From an uncultured Eubacteriales bacterium (lineage in GTDB: Bacteria; Bacillota; Clostridia; Oscillospirales; Acutalibacteraceae): a DNA stretch of 64,000 nt. The position numbers and the translations under genes are program-made. Every line of letters starts with the position of its first letter. The first letter of the stretch is position 1. The stretch lies in assembly GCA_900318495.1 (NCBI GenBank), contig ONLA01000002.1, forward strand, positions 17,562 through 81,561, given 5' to 3'. Below, piece after piece: positions 14,969 to 25,543 of this stretch. The notes below the pieces were generated by a model, which had not been told where the DNA came from, searched no databases, and saw nothing but the letters and a program-made list of their open reading frames with translations.

Positions 14969-16401
14969 CCGTAAAAACGTGTAATTGCCTGTTTTCTTTT
15001 AATCAATTCACCAAATCTGTCTATATATTCATATGGATATTTAAAATTAAATATCCGTTCAAGGCTGTCTGTTCTGTAATTTTTCAGCTTGCTTACTCCG
15101 CCCGAGCCGCAGGCAAGTATTGTGTGCGTTTCGTCCATAACATAAACATTGTAATAGCTTTCGCACCCTTTTTTTGCCCAGCCGACGTTTTCAAGGTTGC
15201 CGACCATTCTTGTTTGGCGGTAAAGATAATACGGCAGGTATCCGCTTTCCGTCAGCCTGCCCTGAGCGTAGTTTATCATCCTCCGGGCTCTGTCCGCGTC
15301 GTCCCTGTCAAGGGTAACGCCTTCGGTGGTGAGCGTCGCGGCGCGTTTTACGCAAAGCGTGTGAACGGTTACGCTTTCGGCGTTGAGCCGCAAAATTTCG
15401 TCAAGCGAGTGTTCAAAGCTTTCGGCGCTGTCGCCGGGAAGTCCGGCGATAAGGTCAGTGTTGATATTGTCAAAGCCGCAGCTCCTCGCAAGCTCAAAAG
15501 CGCGGTAAAAATCCTCAACCGTGTGCCTGCGTCCGATTTTTTCAAGCGTTTCGGGATTGAGCGTCTGGGGATTTATGCTTATTCTGCCGACGTGATTTTC
15601 TTTTAAAGAACCAAGACGTTCTTTGTCAATAGTGTCGGGACGGCCTGCCTCAACGGTAAACTCGCGGCAGCTTGACAAATCAAAGCTGTTTCTTACGGTT
15701 TTTAGCACAGTGTTAAGCTGTTCGGCGCTGAGCGCAGTGGGCGTTCCTCCGCCGAAATACACGCTTTCAAGCCTAAGCCCGAGCGCGGCGGCAATGCTTG
15801 CGGTTTCCCTGAGCTCGCGGCACAGCAGCTCAACATACGGCTCCGTAAGCTTTTTCGCGCGTTCAACAGAAGCCATAACAAATGAACAGTAGCTGCACCT
15901 TGACGGGCAAAACGGAATACCGACGTACAGGCTGAAGGATTCGGGCTTTGAAAGCGAGAGTATTTTCGCCTCGTTTTCTTCGGTCTGCGCGGCAAGCCTA
16001 AGCTTTTCTTGGCTTACAAAAAACTCATCTGAAAACCTGCGCCGCGCTTCGTCCTTACCGTGCTCAGCGGAAAGATTCCTTAAAAGCTTGACCGGGCGCA
16101 CACCCGTAAGCAGTCCCCAAGGCTGAGAAATTCCGCTGAAATCGCGCAAAATTTTGTATAAAAGCTGAACTGTGTGAAGCTCGGTTTCGTTTTTGTCCGC
16201 TCCCAAAGCCGCGGTTTCTTCCCTGTCAAAGCCGCCTAAGCTCACCCTCACGCGTATTTTGTCAAATACCGAGGCATAAATAAACGGCTTTTCAATGCTG
16301 TCAAATTCCTTAAAAACGGTAATTTTCTCGTTTGGAAAATACAGCCGCGTAAGGTTTTCAAGCTCGAACCAAAAGGGATTGTTTTTTACGTATAAATTCA
16401 T
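14965..16401 (-). CDS. hemZ: HemZ-type radical SAM coproporphyrinogen III oxidase/dehydrogenase
   Basis: A 478-residue protein. The radical-SAM cluster motif is C165-P-S-R-C169-S-Y-C172, followed by a YFGGGTPTALSAEQL segment and a C-terminal HemN-like region (ENVGWAKKGCESYYNVYVM). HemZ-like enzymes decarboxylate coproporphyrinogen without oxygen, although many anaerobe members may do other porphyrin chemistry. The N-terminal 150-residue extension before the cluster distinguishes HemZ from HemN and HemW. It begins one base after the MBL-hydrolase stop, in a relA-dtd-MBL-hemZ run common in Clostridia. Confidence 0.88.
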   Translation of the reverse strand: MNLYVKNNPFWFELENLTRLYFPNEKITVFKEFDSIEKPFIYASVFDKIRVRVSLGGFDREETAALGADKNETELHTVQLLYKILRDFSGISQPWGLLTGVRPVKLLRNLSAEHGKDEARRRFSDEFFVSQEKLRLAAQTEENEAKILSLSKPESFSLYVGIPFCPSRCSYCSFVMASVERAKKLTEPYVELLCRELRETASIAAALGLRLESVYFGGGTPTALSAEQLNTVLKTVRNSFDLSSCREFTVEAGRPDTIDKERLGSLKENHVGRISINPQTLNPETLEKIGRRHTVEDFYRAFELARSCGFDNINTDLIAGLPGDSAESFEHSLDEILRLNAESVTVHTLCVKRAATLTTEGVTLDRDDADRARRMINYAQGRLTESGYLPYYLYRQTRMVGNLENVGWAKKGCESYYNVYVMDETHTILACGSGGVSKLKNYRTDSLERIFNFKYPYEYIDRFGELIKRKQAITRFYG

Positions 16402-16402
16402 T

Positions 16403-17029
16403 TTACAGCATCCTCATAAGGGGATTGTAACGTCTTTCGTGCCCGAGAGTAGTCATCGGGCCGTGACCTGGAATAACCTGATAATCGCCGTCAAGCTCCT
16501 TAAGCTTTTTCAGCGACTGAACCATTTGCGCTTCGTCGCCGGTGGGCAAATCGGTTCTTCCGTAGGACTCGCGGAACAATGTGTCGCCTGCGAACATCAC
16601 GCCGTCCGCGATGAAAACTCCGCAGCCCTTTGTGTGTCCCGGAGTGGCAAGATAAGTAAATTCCGTTTCGCCGAGCATAAATTTGTCGCCGTCGTTAAGC
16701 AAAACATCGGCTTCAAACGGAGTGAAGTCAATGCCGTGGACGCCTGTGCCGTTATATTCGGGATTCTTTAGAAAATCCGCGTTTGCCGCTCCCGTTACAA
16801 CCTTTGCGCCGAACATACCGGCAAGCTGCTTCGCAAAGCAAATGTGGTCGTAATGGCCGTGTGTCAGCAAAACATATTCAAGCCTTCCGCCGTCCTGCTT
16901 AATTTGGCTGATCAGCTTTTCCGACTTTTCGCCCGGGTCGGTAACCGCTGCCTTTCCTGTTGCCTCGTCAATGATGTAGGAGCAGTTTGTACCGAGCATA
17001 GTTACGGGATAAATTCTTATTTTAATCAT
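16403..17029 (-). CDS. Metallo-beta-lactamase-fold hydrolase (glyoxalase II-like)
   Basis: A 208-residue cytoplasmic hydrolase with the metal motif TH57GHYDH62 and downstream ligands in PGHTKGC and VIPGHGPMT. Members cleave thioesters such as S-lactoylglutathione or bacillithiol analogues, but substrate is uncertain in Clostridia. It overlaps dtd by 4 bp and is followed directly by hemZ, so it belongs to the relA-dtd operon. Confidence 0.88.
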   Translation of the reverse strand: MIKIRIYPVTMLGTNCSYIIDEATGKAAVTDPGEKSEKLISQIKQDGGRLEYVLLTHGHYDHICFAKQLAGMFGAKVVTGAANADFLKNPEYNGTGVHGIDFTPFEADVLLNDGDKFMLGETEFTYLATPGHTKGCGVFIADGVMFAGDTLFRESYGRTDLPTGDEAQMVQSLKKLKELDGDYQVIPGHGPMTTLGHERRYNPLMRML

Positions 17030-17481
17030 CTTTTCAAATCCTTTGAGTTAATGTCAATTGTAACAGGTCCGTCGTTTACAAGCGAAACCTGCATATCGGC
17101 TCCGAAAACGCCTTTTTCAACCTGAGACACGCCGTTTTCCGCAAGCTGACCGCAAAAGTACTCATAAAGCGGCTCTGCCTTTTCGGGTCTTGCGGCGGCA
17201 ATAAAATTCGGACGTCTGCCGTGCGAGCAGTCGGCGCACAGCGTAAAGTTTGAAATCACCAGCGCGCCTCCGCCCACATCCTGCATAGAAAGGTTCATTT
17301 TATCGTTTTCATCGGTAAATATTCTAAGCCCCGAAACCTTTTTTGCAAGCACCTTTGCCTCGGTTTCGTCGTCCTCCTGCTCAACACCGAGCAGAATTAA
17401 AAAGCCTTTTCCGATTTTTCCTTTTATTTCGCCGTCAACGGCAACCGAAGCGGCGCTTACTCTTTGAATAATCGCTTTCAT
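17026..17481 (-). CDS. dtd: D-aminoacyl-tRNA deacylase
   Basis: 151 residues, full length for DTD. The two family motifs are present: SNFTLCAD (SQxTL variant, about 75-82) and NDGPVTI (NxGPxT) near residue 136. It hydrolyses D-amino acids mischarged on tRNA. The start ATG overlaps the relA stop by one base (TGATG) and its end overlaps the MBL gene, so translation is coupled. Confidence 0.94.
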   Translation of the reverse strand: MKAIIQRVSAASVAVDGEIKGKIGKGFLILLGVEQEDDETEAKVLAKKVSGLRIFTDENDKMNLSMQDVGGGALVISNFTLCADCSHGRRPNFIAAARPEKAEPLYEYFCGQLAENGVSQVEKGVFGADMQVSLVNDGPVTIDINSKDLKR

Positions 17482-19676
17482 CAGATTCTGTTGATCTCCT
17501 CTATTCCGTTAATATCGCTGAGCTTTGAGATAACTCCGCGCAAATGGTCGCGTCCGGCAACGTCAATTGTTACGGTAACAACAGCCTTGCCGTTTTTAAG
17601 CTCGCGCGAATTCAGCGTGTGAATAAAAATGTGCATCTGCGAAAGCTTAATTGTCAGATCCGCAAGGAAGCCGGTGCGGTCGTTCGCGATAATTTGAAGC
17701 GTGCTGCGGAAAGCTTCGCCCGCTTTTTCCTCCCAATGAGCCTTTACCCAGCGCTGCGGTTCCTCGCTTTTGCTCAGGTCGCGCGGAACATTGGTGCAGC
17801 TGCGCTTGTGTATCGAAACGCCGTAGCCGCGCGTGATATATCCGATAATTTCATCGCCCGGCAGCGGATTGCAGCAGTTCGAAAACTTCACCAAAACATC
17901 GTCGTTGCCCTCTATAATTACGCCCGAGCTTGCCTTTGTGCGCTTAACGGGAGCCTGCGGCACGGTGATTTTCTCGATGTCGCGCGCGTAGGTCTTTTGA
18001 TATTCTTCCTTGATTCGCGGCATAATCTTCCAAAGCTGAATTCCGCCGTAACCGATTGCCGCGTAAAAATCGTCGAGCGTGTTGTACTGCTTTTTAACGG
18101 TTAGGCTCTTGAAGAATTCGGGATATTCATCCTCGGTGAGGTTGATTCCCTGACGCTTAAACTCGCGTTCAAGCATTTGCTTACCCTCAACAATATTTTC
18201 GTCGCGGCGTTCGTGCTTGAACCACTGGCGGATTTTTGACTTTGCCGAGGCTGTTTTGCATATGTCAATCCACGAGCGGTTGGGATGCTCGCTTTTTTGA
18301 GTAATAATTTCGCAAATGTCGCCTGTGCGCAGCTTGTAATCAATCGGAACAATTTTTCCGTTAATTTTTGCCCCGACCATTCGGTGGCCGACCTGGGTGT
18401 GAATAAGATAAGCCAAATCAATCGGTGTTGAGCCGCGCGGCAGGTTCATAACGTCGCCCTTGGGAGTAAACACATAAACGTCGTTTTCGCCGAAATCATT
18501 GCGTATATTCCGCGCTATGTCGGTGGCGTCCTCCGCCTGAAGCTGGTCAAGAATCATATTCTTGACGTTTTCAATGTTCTTTTTAAGCCTGTCGTCGTCC
18601 TTGTCGTTTCCGCTCATCCCGAGCTTGTATTTCCAGTGGGCGGCAATTCCGTATTCGGCGGTGTAGTGCATTTCCCATGTGCGGATTTGCACCTCAAACG
18701 GAATGGCGTTTTTGTCGAGCACCGTGGTGTGCAGGCTTTGGTACATATTCGGCTTGGGCATCGAAATGTAATCCTTAAAGCGGTTGGGAATGGGCTTAAA
18801 CACGTCGTGAACAACACCCAAAACATTGTAGCAGTCGGGCACGGTGTCAACAATTACCCTAACCGCGAACACGTCAAAAATCTGGTCAATCGTCTGGTTG
18901 CGCATTATCGTTTTGCGGTAAATGCTGTTTATGCTCTTGACTCTGCCGCTTATAAAAACGTTTGGTATGGTTTCCTTGGTTTTTTCTACAATCTGTTCCT
19001 TGATTGACTCGATAAACCGTTCTCTGCCCTCCTCCGTCATCAAAAGGGTGTCCTCTATTTCCTTGTAGCCGATTGGGTCAAGGTATTGAAGCGAACGGTC
19101 CTCAAGCTCCTCCTTAACGGTTTTGATACCGAGCCGGTGGGCAATCGGAGCAAAAACCTGCATATTTTCAAGAGATTTGTCGCGCCGCTTCTGTTCGGGC
19201 ATACAGTCCATTGTGCGCATATTGTGAAGCCTGTCGGCGAGCTTAATAATAATTACCCTGATGTCGTCCGCCATTGCAATAAGCATTTTGCGGATATTCT
19301 CAGCCTGCTGTTCCTCGCGCGAGGAATACGGGATTTTTGAAATTTTGGTAACGCCGTCAATCAGCTTGGCAATTTCAACGCTGAAAAGCTTGCTTATTGT
19401 TTCAAGCGTAACCGGCGTGTCCTCGACAACGTCGTGAAGAAGCGCGCCGCAAACCGACGCTGTGTCCATTCCCAGCTCGGCGACTATGCAGGCAACCGAG
19501 GTCGGGTGAAGAATATACGGAATTCCCGAAACCCTGCGCTGGTCGCCGTGGCATTTTTCGGCATACTCATACGCTTTTTTTATCAACTCCATATCATAAC
19601 TGTTTCCCGAGCGCTCAAGAATTTTTTCAAGCTCGGAAAAGTCCTGATAATGCGCGACGTTTGAAAATTTACTCAT
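17481..19676 (-). CDS. relA: RelA/SpoT bifunctional (p)ppGpp synthetase/hydrolase
   Basis: 731 residues with the four expected domains: HD hydrolase (H81-D82 in [11 protein letters not shown]), synthetase (about 220-340, with [13 protein letters not shown]), TGS (about 395-455, [22 protein letters not shown]) and C-terminal ACT (about 655-731). It sets the alarmone level in the stringent response. The catalytic residues of the hydrolase half look intact, so it should be bifunctional. It overlaps recJ by 4 bp upstream and dtd by 1 bp downstream. Confidence 0.95.
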   Translation of the reverse strand: MSKFSNVAHYQDFSELEKILERSGNSYDMELIKKAYEYAEKCHGDQRRVSGIPYILHPTSVACIVAELGMDTASVCGALLHDVVEDTPVTLETISKLFSVEIAKLIDGVTKISKIPYSSREEQQAENIRKMLIAMADDIRVIIIKLADRLHNMRTMDCMPEQKRRDKSLENMQVFAPIAHRLGIKTVKEELEDRSLQYLDPIGYKEIEDTLLMTEEGRERFIESIKEQIVEKTKETIPNVFISGRVKSINSIYRKTIMRNQTIDQIFDVFAVRVIVDTVPDCYNVLGVVHDVFKPIPNRFKDYISMPKPNMYQSLHTTVLDKNAIPFEVQIRTWEMHYTAEYGIAAHWKYKLGMSGNDKDDDRLKKNIENVKNMILDQLQAEDATDIARNIRNDFGENDVYVFTPKGDVMNLPRGSTPIDLAYLIHTQVGHRMVGAKINGKIVPIDYKLRTGDICEIITQKSEHPNRSWIDICKTASAKSKIRQWFKHERRDENIVEGKQMLEREFKRQGINLTEDEYPEFFKSLTVKKQYNTLDDFYAAIGYGGIQLWKIMPRIKEEYQKTYARDIEKITVPQAPVKRTKASSGVIIEGNDDVLVKFSNCCNPLPGDEIIGYITRGYGVSIHKRSCTNVPRDLSKSEEPQRWVKAHWEEKAGEAFRSTLQIIANDRTGFLADLTIKLSQMHIFIHTLNSRELKNGKAVVTVTIDVAGRDHLRGVISKLSDINGIEEINRI

Positions 19677-21718
19677 TGCAATTCCTCCCTGATTTTCCTG
19701 ATAATACGGGCGGATTCAAGATCTACCCTTCCCCCGGTATTGCGCAGACATACCCTGCTTTGCTTTAATCCCTCGGTGTAAGCAATTAACCCAAGCTCCC
19801 TCAAGGCGTAAAGAATAACTTTTATTTTTCCGTACGGGATTCTGTTGTTGAATATATGAACCATATGCTCCGGCTTATGGTTGTACTCCCCCACAGAGCG
19901 AATAAAGCGGTAAACCTCCGCAAAATCGCTTCGCTGAGGAAGAATTTGAGCAAGCTTATCTTTATTTTGTACGGTACCGCGGCAAAAATCCTCAAAAATT
20001 CTGCCGCTTTCAAGAATCCGCCCGGTGTCGTCCGAATTGGATTTAATATCCTTAATAATAACCGAAACACTGCGGTTTCCGCCGTATTCGTTAATGTCGA
20101 GCGTAGCGGCGATATCCACAATATCCCCCGTGCGGTAAGGAAACTCCTGAGCGGATGTAAAGAACATCATAGCCGTTATTCTCGTATTGTTGCGGACAAG
20201 CTGTAATCTGAGGTGTTTATTATTCGATAAAGGAATAATATCCTGTATTTTCATATTGTAAAAGCCGAAAACCGGCGTAGGATTACCGGCTCCGTAGGGC
20301 TGAAGACGCGAAAGCTCCTCAACCATATCAACCGAAATAAATGCCGGATTCAGCTTGCACTCGATATTGAGCTTGTCGAACGGCATTTCACCGAAGCTGT
20401 CGGCAAACTCGTTAATTCTTTTACGGAATAATTCTATATTTTCACTGTCGAGCGAAAGCCCTGCCGCCATCGGATGTCCGCCGTAGTGCGTAAGCAAATC
20501 GGCGCAATAGGCAACCGCGTCGCACAGCGGAAAGCCTTCAACGCTTCTGCCGGACGCCTTTGCCTTTTGTCCGTCGTCGGAAATAATAATCGCCGGCTTG
20601 CCGTAAGCGTCCTTAATTCTGGACGCGACTATTCCTATTACCCCCTGGTGCCAGTCCCTTCCGGCAATAACAATAACCTTGTCGTTTACAATCGACGGCT
20701 TTTTCAGTATTATTTCGTCAATTTGATCTATAATATTGCTTTCAATTTGTCTGCGTTCGGCGTTGTCGGTGTCCATTGCGCCGGCAATTTCAGCCGCCTC
20801 CTGTTCATCCTCGGTCAAAAGAAGCTGAACCGACTTTCCGGACAGCCCGAGCCTGCCGACGGCATTAATGCGCGGAACAAGGGTAAACGAAACCCTGCCC
20901 GCGGTCAGCGGCTTGCCGTCAAGCCCCGAAGCCGAAATCAGCGCGGAAATGCCCGGGCGGTCGGTGTTTGAAAGGCTTTGAAGCCCGCGCTTGACAAACA
21001 CGCGGTTTTCGCCGCGCAGGTCTACAATATCGCCGATTGTGCCCAAGCTGAGCAGGTCGGCGTAGTTGTCAAGCAAAGCGTCTGTATTGCAGTATTCACC
21101 CTCAAGCGCCATAATAAGCTTAAACGCCACGCCTACGCCCGAAAGCTGCTTGAACTTGCTTTTGCAGTCACTTTGGTGCAAATCAACAACGGCAACCGCG
21201 TCGGGAATTGATTTAAGAGGAGTGTGGTGGTCGGTAACGACCGTTTCAATCCCGAGCGACTTTGCGTACGCGATTTCCTCGTTGGCGGCGATTCCGTTGT
21301 CTACGGTAACGATCAGCCTTACACCCCTGCCGTTCAGAATATCGACGGCATTTTTATTCATTCCGTAGCCCTCGGTTTCGCGCGAGGGTATGTAATACAT
21401 CACGTTCGCCCCGACAGTTGAAAGATAGGAATACAGCAGAGCGGTTGAAGTTACGCCGTCGGCGTCGTAATCTCCGTAAACACAAATAAACTCGCCGGAT
21501 TCAATGGCAAGGTTAACACGGTTTGCCGCTTTTTCCATATCCTTAATCTCAAACGGCGAGGCAATTTCGGACTCGTTAAACAGAAAATCCTCTATTTCCT
21601 CACGCGTTCTGATGTTCCTGATTTGCAGCAGCATCGCGATAATCGGTGACAAATCATATTTATTTTGAATCGAGGTAGCCTCCGCCTTGTCAAGCGGAGC
21701 GACTGTCCACAGCTTCAA
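19673..21718 (-). CDS. recJ: Single-stranded-DNA-specific exonuclease RecJ
   Basis: 681 residues. The DHH phosphoesterase motifs are GDYDADGVTS (82-91) and D163-H164-H165, with VTVDNG near 138 and a DHHA1 segment GGHPMAAGLS. It degrades single-stranded DNA 5' to 3' in recombination and mismatch repair. Length is between the E. coli and B. subtilis forms; the C-terminal extension typical of Firmicutes is present. It overlaps relA by 4 bp. Confidence 0.93.
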   Translation of the reverse strand: MKLWTVAPLDKAEATSIQNKYDLSPIIAMLLQIRNIRTREEIEDFLFNESEIASPFEIKDMEKAANRVNLAIESGEFICVYGDYDADGVTSTALLYSYLSTVGANVMYYIPSRETEGYGMNKNAVDILNGRGVRLIVTVDNGIAANEEIAYAKSLGIETVVTDHHTPLKSIPDAVAVVDLHQSDCKSKFKQLSGVGVAFKLIMALEGEYCNTDALLDNYADLLSLGTIGDIVDLRGENRVFVKRGLQSLSNTDRPGISALISASGLDGKPLTAGRVSFTLVPRINAVGRLGLSGKSVQLLLTEDEQEAAEIAGAMDTDNAERRQIESNIIDQIDEIILKKPSIVNDKVIVIAGRDWHQGVIGIVASRIKDAYGKPAIIISDDGQKAKASGRSVEGFPLCDAVAYCADLLTHYGGHPMAAGLSLDSENIELFRKRINEFADSFGEMPFDKLNIECKLNPAFISVDMVEELSRLQPYGAGNPTPVFGFYNMKIQDIIPLSNNKHLRLQLVRNNTRITAMMFFTSAQEFPYRTGDIVDIAATLDINEYGGNRSVSVIIKDIKSNSDDTGRILESGRIFEDFCRGTVQNKDKLAQILPQRSDFAEVYRFIRSVGEYNHKPEHMVHIFNNRIPYGKIKVILYALRELGLIAYTEGLKQSRVCLRNTGGRVDLESARIIRKIREELQ

Positions 21719-21736
21719 TTTACAGCTTCCTTTCGT

Positions 21737-23392
21737 TTATCTGTTGAGCATATCCTCGGCGTGCGACAGCGCCGCCTGAGTAATATTCACTCCGCCTATT
21801 ATCCGCGCAAGCTCTTTTACGCGTTCGTCACGGCTGAGCGGAGCAACAGCCGTAAAGGTGCGTCCGCCGTCAACCTGCTTTGAGATAAGCAGATGCGTGT
21901 CGGCAAGCGCGGCAATCTGCGCCTGGTGCGTTACGCAGAGCACCTGACAGGAGCCTGAAACCTCCCGTAATTTAAGCCCTACCTTTTCGGCGGCAGAGCC
22001 GGAAATTCCCGTGTCAACCTCATCAAAAATCAGGGTGTCAACCTCGTCGGCTGACGCAAGCACGGTTTTTATCGCGAGCATCATCCGGGAAAGCTCGCCG
22101 CCCGACGCGATTTTAGCCACGGGTCGCGGAGCTTCGCCGGGATTGGCGGAAATCAGCAGCTCAACCTTGTCGGTACCCTTTGGGTTAAGTCCGGTTTCCT
22201 CAAAGGACGGAACAAGGGTAACGTTGGGCATATTCAAAAAGCTCATTTCCTCCCTTACTCTGTCCGCAAAGTCTTTTGCCGCTTCTCTGCGGCGGCGGCT
22301 GAGCTTTGACGCCGCGTCAAGCGCCTGTTTTTCCGCTTCCGCGCAAGCCTTAATAAGCCCGTCGCGGTTTTTGTCATAATTTAAAAGCTCCTCAAGCCGC
22401 GCCTGCGCTTTTTCGGCAAGCTCCGGCAGCTCGTCAACAGAGCAGTTGTATTTTCTCGTAAGGCGGTTTAGCAAATCGAGTCTTTCCTCGATTTCCTCCA
22501 GCCTTTGAGGGTCGCCTTCAAGGTTGTCAACCGCGTCCGCAATGCTTTCGCTTATGTCGCGCAGGTTGTAGTATATGTCGGTCAGCGTTTCGGAAATACC
22601 GCTGTATTCTTCGTTGTATTCCGCCGCCGCCTGCATCGCGTTTGAAGCGATGTCCAGCGATTCAATTCCTCCGTTTGAGTCGTCGCCGTCAAGCATAAGC
22701 TTCGCCTTGTTTAGCAAAGAGGATATTTTCTCGAAATTTATCAGCACGGTTCTTTCGGCTTCAAGCTCTTCCTCCTCGCCCGGGCGGACGTCCGCGTCAA
22801 ACAGTTCACGGGTCTGAAACTGCAAAAGGTCAATTTCCCTTAACCGTTCGGATTCATCGGAATTCGCGCGGCTTAATTTCTTTGAAAGAATCATATAATT
22901 GTTGTATTTTTCTTTATATGAATTAAGAAGCTCTTCACAGCCGCCGTAGCTGTCAATATAATCAATGTGGGTTTCGGGAGAAAACAGCGCGTAGCTTTCG
23001 TGCTGTCCGTGAATGTTAATCAGGCTGCGCGAAAGCGATTTCAGCATTGACACCGTAGCAGGTCTGCCGTTAATTTTGCAAACGCTTTTGCCGTTTGCGC
23101 TCAGGGTTCGCTGCAAAACAAGAACCCCGTCCTCGGCTTCAAATCCAAGCTCCGCAAGAGTTTTCTCAGCGGTTTTTCCCACGTCCTCAAACTGCGCGCT
23201 GACAAAGGCGGATTTTTCGCCGGTGCGGATAATATCGCGCGAGGTACGCTGTCCCATAATCGCGTTAATGGCGTCGATAATAATACTTTTACCGGCGCCT
23301 GTTTCACCGGTCAGCACATTAAGACCGCCTGTAAAATCAATCGAGGTTTTTTCAATTACCGCGATGTTTTCTATGTACAAGGTTTGCAGCAT
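21737..23392 (-). CDS. recN: DNA repair protein RecN
   Basis: 551 residues. Walker A GETGAGKS (29-36), central coiled coils (about 155-370), the signature KIASGGELSRMMLAIK and Walker B TLIFDEVDTGISG are clear. It is an SMC-like ATPase acting in double-strand break repair. ATG 23392 gives the canonical N-terminus MLQTLYIENIAVIE after an AAGAGATG ribosome site; an upstream in-frame extension is non-conserved and covers argR. It follows argR by 29 bp, the usual ahrC-recN order. Confidence 0.95.
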   Translation of the reverse strand: MLQTLYIENIAVIEKTSIDFTGGLNVLTGETGAGKSIIIDAINAIMGQRTSRDIIRTGEKSAFVSAQFEDVGKTAEKTLAELGFEAEDGVLVLQRTLSANGKSVCKINGRPATVSMLKSLSRSLINIHGQHESYALFSPETHIDYIDSYGGCEELLNSYKEKYNNYMILSKKLSRANSDESERLREIDLLQFQTRELFDADVRPGEEEELEAERTVLINFEKISSLLNKAKLMLDGDDSNGGIESLDIASNAMQAAAEYNEEYSGISETLTDIYYNLRDISESIADAVDNLEGDPQRLEEIEERLDLLNRLTRKYNCSVDELPELAEKAQARLEELLNYDKNRDGLIKACAEAEKQALDAASKLSRRRREAAKDFADRVREEMSFLNMPNVTLVPSFEETGLNPKGTDKVELLISANPGEAPRPVAKIASGGELSRMMLAIKTVLASADEVDTLIFDEVDTGISGSAAEKVGLKLREVSGSCQVLCVTHQAQIAALADTHLLISKQVDGGRTFTAVAPLSRDERVKELARIIGGVNITQAALSHAEDMLNR

Positions 23393-23421
23393 AATTTCAT
23401 CTCTTTTACTTATTGATTTGC

Positions 23422-23874
23422 CTATATTTTTTTGGATATGCCCTTTAGGGTGTCGCAAAGGTTTACGGCGCTTTCGGCTGAACGGCAGGCAATAAAAATA
23501 GTGTCGTCGCCGGCAATTGTGCCGACAACCACGGTGTTGTCCATCGAATCCAGCGCGGCGCAAAGCGCGCTTGCCATTCCTCCGAGCGTCTTAATAACCA
23601 CAAGATTCTGGGCGCTGTCAACCGAAACAACACTGCCCGAAAACAGCGAAGCAAAGGTTGAACGCATATCGGTCCCGTTTGAAACCGCGGAATAACGGTA
23701 TTTTCCGTCGCTTCCAAGCGTTTTAACAAGCCTGAGCTCTTTAATATCGCGCGAAATTGTAGCCTGAGTTGCCTTATAACCTGCTTCCTTAAGCTTTTTA
23801 AGCAGTTCGTCCTGTGTTTCTATTGAATACTCCGAGATTATGCTGAGTATTTTTTCGTGTCGTCCGCTCTTCAT
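23422..23874 (-). CDS. argR: Arginine repressor ArgR/AhrC
   Basis: 150 residues. The N-terminal winged helix (HEKILSIISEYSIETQDEL, then QATISRDIKELRL recognition helix) and the C-terminal arginine-binding hexamerisation domain (GTIAGDDTIFIAC) match ArgR. It controls arginine metabolism with L-arginine as corepressor. It overlaps nadK by 4 bp and precedes recN, as in Bacillus. No ARG box could be assigned confidently here. Confidence 0.95.
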   Translation of the reverse strand: MKSGRHEKILSIISEYSIETQDELLKKLKEAGYKATQATISRDIKELRLVKTLGSDGKYRYSAVSNGTDMRSTFASLFSGSVVSVDSAQNLVVIKTLGGMASALCAALDSMDNTVVVGTIAGDDTIFIACRSAESAVNLCDTLKGISKKI

Positions 23875-24731
23875 GACAACTCCCTTTCTTTAAGCTTCTC
23901 GTTAAGCTTGGTGTAAAAATTATATGATTTAACCGAAAGCAGCTTCAGCTTCAGCTCTGATTTTCTGATTATCACCCTGTCATCCTCAAGGATGTTAATG
24001 TTTTTTTCGCCGTCAACGGTCAAAAGACAGCTGCACTGGTCGGGGATATTAACAGTAACCGCAAGCTCGGCACTGCCTTCAAACAGCACCGAACGCGAAA
24101 ACAGCGAATGGGGACAAACAGGCGTCATTAAAATACATTCCATCTGCGGTGAAAGAATGGGACCTCCTGCCGACAGCGAATAAGCCGTTGAGCCTGTGGG
24201 CGTTGAAAACAGCAGACCGTCGGCGCGGTATTTTGATATTTCCTGACCGTCAAGCCACAAATGCAGGTCAACTATTTTCGAAAGCTGACCGTGAGCGACA
24301 ACCGCGTCGTTTACCGCAAGATAATGCTCGCTGCCGCCGGGCTTTTTAACCTCAACGTCAAGCAAGGTGCGGTTTTCAACGGTGTAGCCGCCGTTAAGCA
24401 GCTTTGAAAGGCTGTCGATTTCGTTCACCTCAACATTTGCCGCGAAGCCCAGCCTGCCTACGTTTACTCCGATAAGCGGAGTGCCGCTGCGCGCGGCGTA
24501 TTTCGCGGCGTGAATAATCGTTCCGTCGCCGCCCACAGTAACCGCCATATCGCTTTGCTCAAACATTTGCTCAACGGTTTCACATATGGCTACGGCTTCG
24601 TTTTTATAATAATTTTTGCACTCGGGCGGCATCAAAATATCCGCTCCGCCTTTTTTCAGCAAAGCGATAATTTCGCGCGTGCACAAAATTGCTTTTTCTT
24701 TTGTAAGATTAACAATAATCGCGATTTTCAT
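23871..24731 (-). CDS. nadK: NAD kinase
   Basis: 286 residues. The diagnostic GGDGT motif (67-71), the NDAVVAHG substrate segment and TAYSLSAGGPI identify ATP-NAD kinase, which makes NADP in the cytoplasm. It sits 8 bp after tlyA and overlaps argR by 4 bp, within a conserved ispA-dxs-tlyA-nadK-argR-recN cluster. Confidence 0.95.
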   Translation of the reverse strand: MKIAIIVNLTKEKAILCTREIIALLKKGGADILMPPECKNYYKNEAVAICETVEQMFEQSDMAVTVGGDGTIIHAAKYAARSGTPLIGVNVGRLGFAANVEVNEIDSLSKLLNGGYTVENRTLLDVEVKKPGGSEHYLAVNDAVVAHGQLSKIVDLHLWLDGQEISKYRADGLLFSTPTGSTAYSLSAGGPILSPQMECILMTPVCPHSLFSRSVLFEGSAELAVTVNIPDQCSCLLTVDGEKNINILEDDRVIIRKSELKLKLLSVKSYNFYTKLNEKLKERELS

Positions 24732-24739
24732 TTAATCAC

Positions 24740-25543
24740 CTATTTGTCAAGCTGAGCGTGCGAACGCTCAACAAGCTGTTCGGGCGTTACGTCCGTGTAA
24801 GATTCAGGCTCATCCGATTTTCTCAGATGAATTAAATACTCAATGTTGCCCTCGGGACCTTTTATCGGTGAAAAATCAAGATTTAGCACATCAAAGCCGT
24901 TTTCAAGGCAAAAGCGGAAAATGTCCTCCACTACACCGCAATGCACCTTCGGGTCGCGGACAACTCCCTTTTTGCCCACCTTTTCCCTGCCTGCCTCAAA
25001 CTGGGGCTTTATTAAGCACACCGCTTCGGCGTTTTCCGCCATAAGCTTACGGGCGACAGGCAAAATCAGCTTCAGTGAAATAAAGGAAACGTCAACCGAG
25101 AAAAAGCCGATTTCGTCCGGCACCTCTTCGCGCGTTACCTTTCGCATATTGGTGCGCTCAAGGTTAACGACCCTTTCGTCGTTTCTCAGCTTCCACGCAA
25201 GCTGACCGTAGCCCACGTCAATTGAATACACCTTTTTGGCGCCGTTTTGAAGCATACAGTCGGTAAAACCTCCGGTAGAAGCCCCTATATCCATTGTTAT
25301 TTTATCCTTCAGGTCAAGGTCAAAGCTTTCAATCGCCTTTTCAAGCTTGAGTCCTCCGCGGCTCACATATTTAAGCCCATTTCCCCTGACTTCGATTTTA
25401 ACGTTTTCATCGTAAGAGGTTCCGCATTTGTCGGCTTTTTGGTTGTCAACATAAACCAGCCCCGACATAATCACCGCCTTTGCCTTTTCACGGCTTTCGG
25501 CAAACCCCTTTTCAAAAACAAGTATGTCAAGTCTTTTTTTCAT
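24740..25543 (-). CDS. tlyA: TlyA-family rRNA 2'-O-methyltransferase/haemolysin-like protein
   Basis: 267 residues: an S4 RNA-binding domain (1-60) followed by an FtsJ-like methyltransferase with SAM motif DIGASTGGFTDC (85-96). Mycobacterial TlyA methylates 16S and 23S rRNA; the Firmicute orthologue is YqxC. Its start overlaps the end of dxs by 17 bp. Confidence 0.92.
   Translation of the reverse strand: MKKRLDILVFEKGFAESREKAKAVIMSGLVYVDNQKADKCGTSYDENVKIEVRGNGLKYVSRGGLKLEKAIESFDLDLKDKITMDIGASTGGFTDCMLQNGAKKVYSIDVGYGQLAWKLRNDERVVNLERTNMRKVTREEVPDEIGFFSVDVSFISLKLILPVARKLMAENAEAVCLIKPQFEAGREKVGKKGVVRDPKVHCGVVEDIFRFCLENGFDVLNLDFSPIKGPEGNIEYLIHLRKSDEPESYTDVTPEQLVERSHAQLDK

Noticed and set aside
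23393-23563. N-terminal extension of recN to 23563
   Set aside because: It overlaps argR in another frame and is very Arg-rich; the canonical RecN N-terminus begins at 23392.
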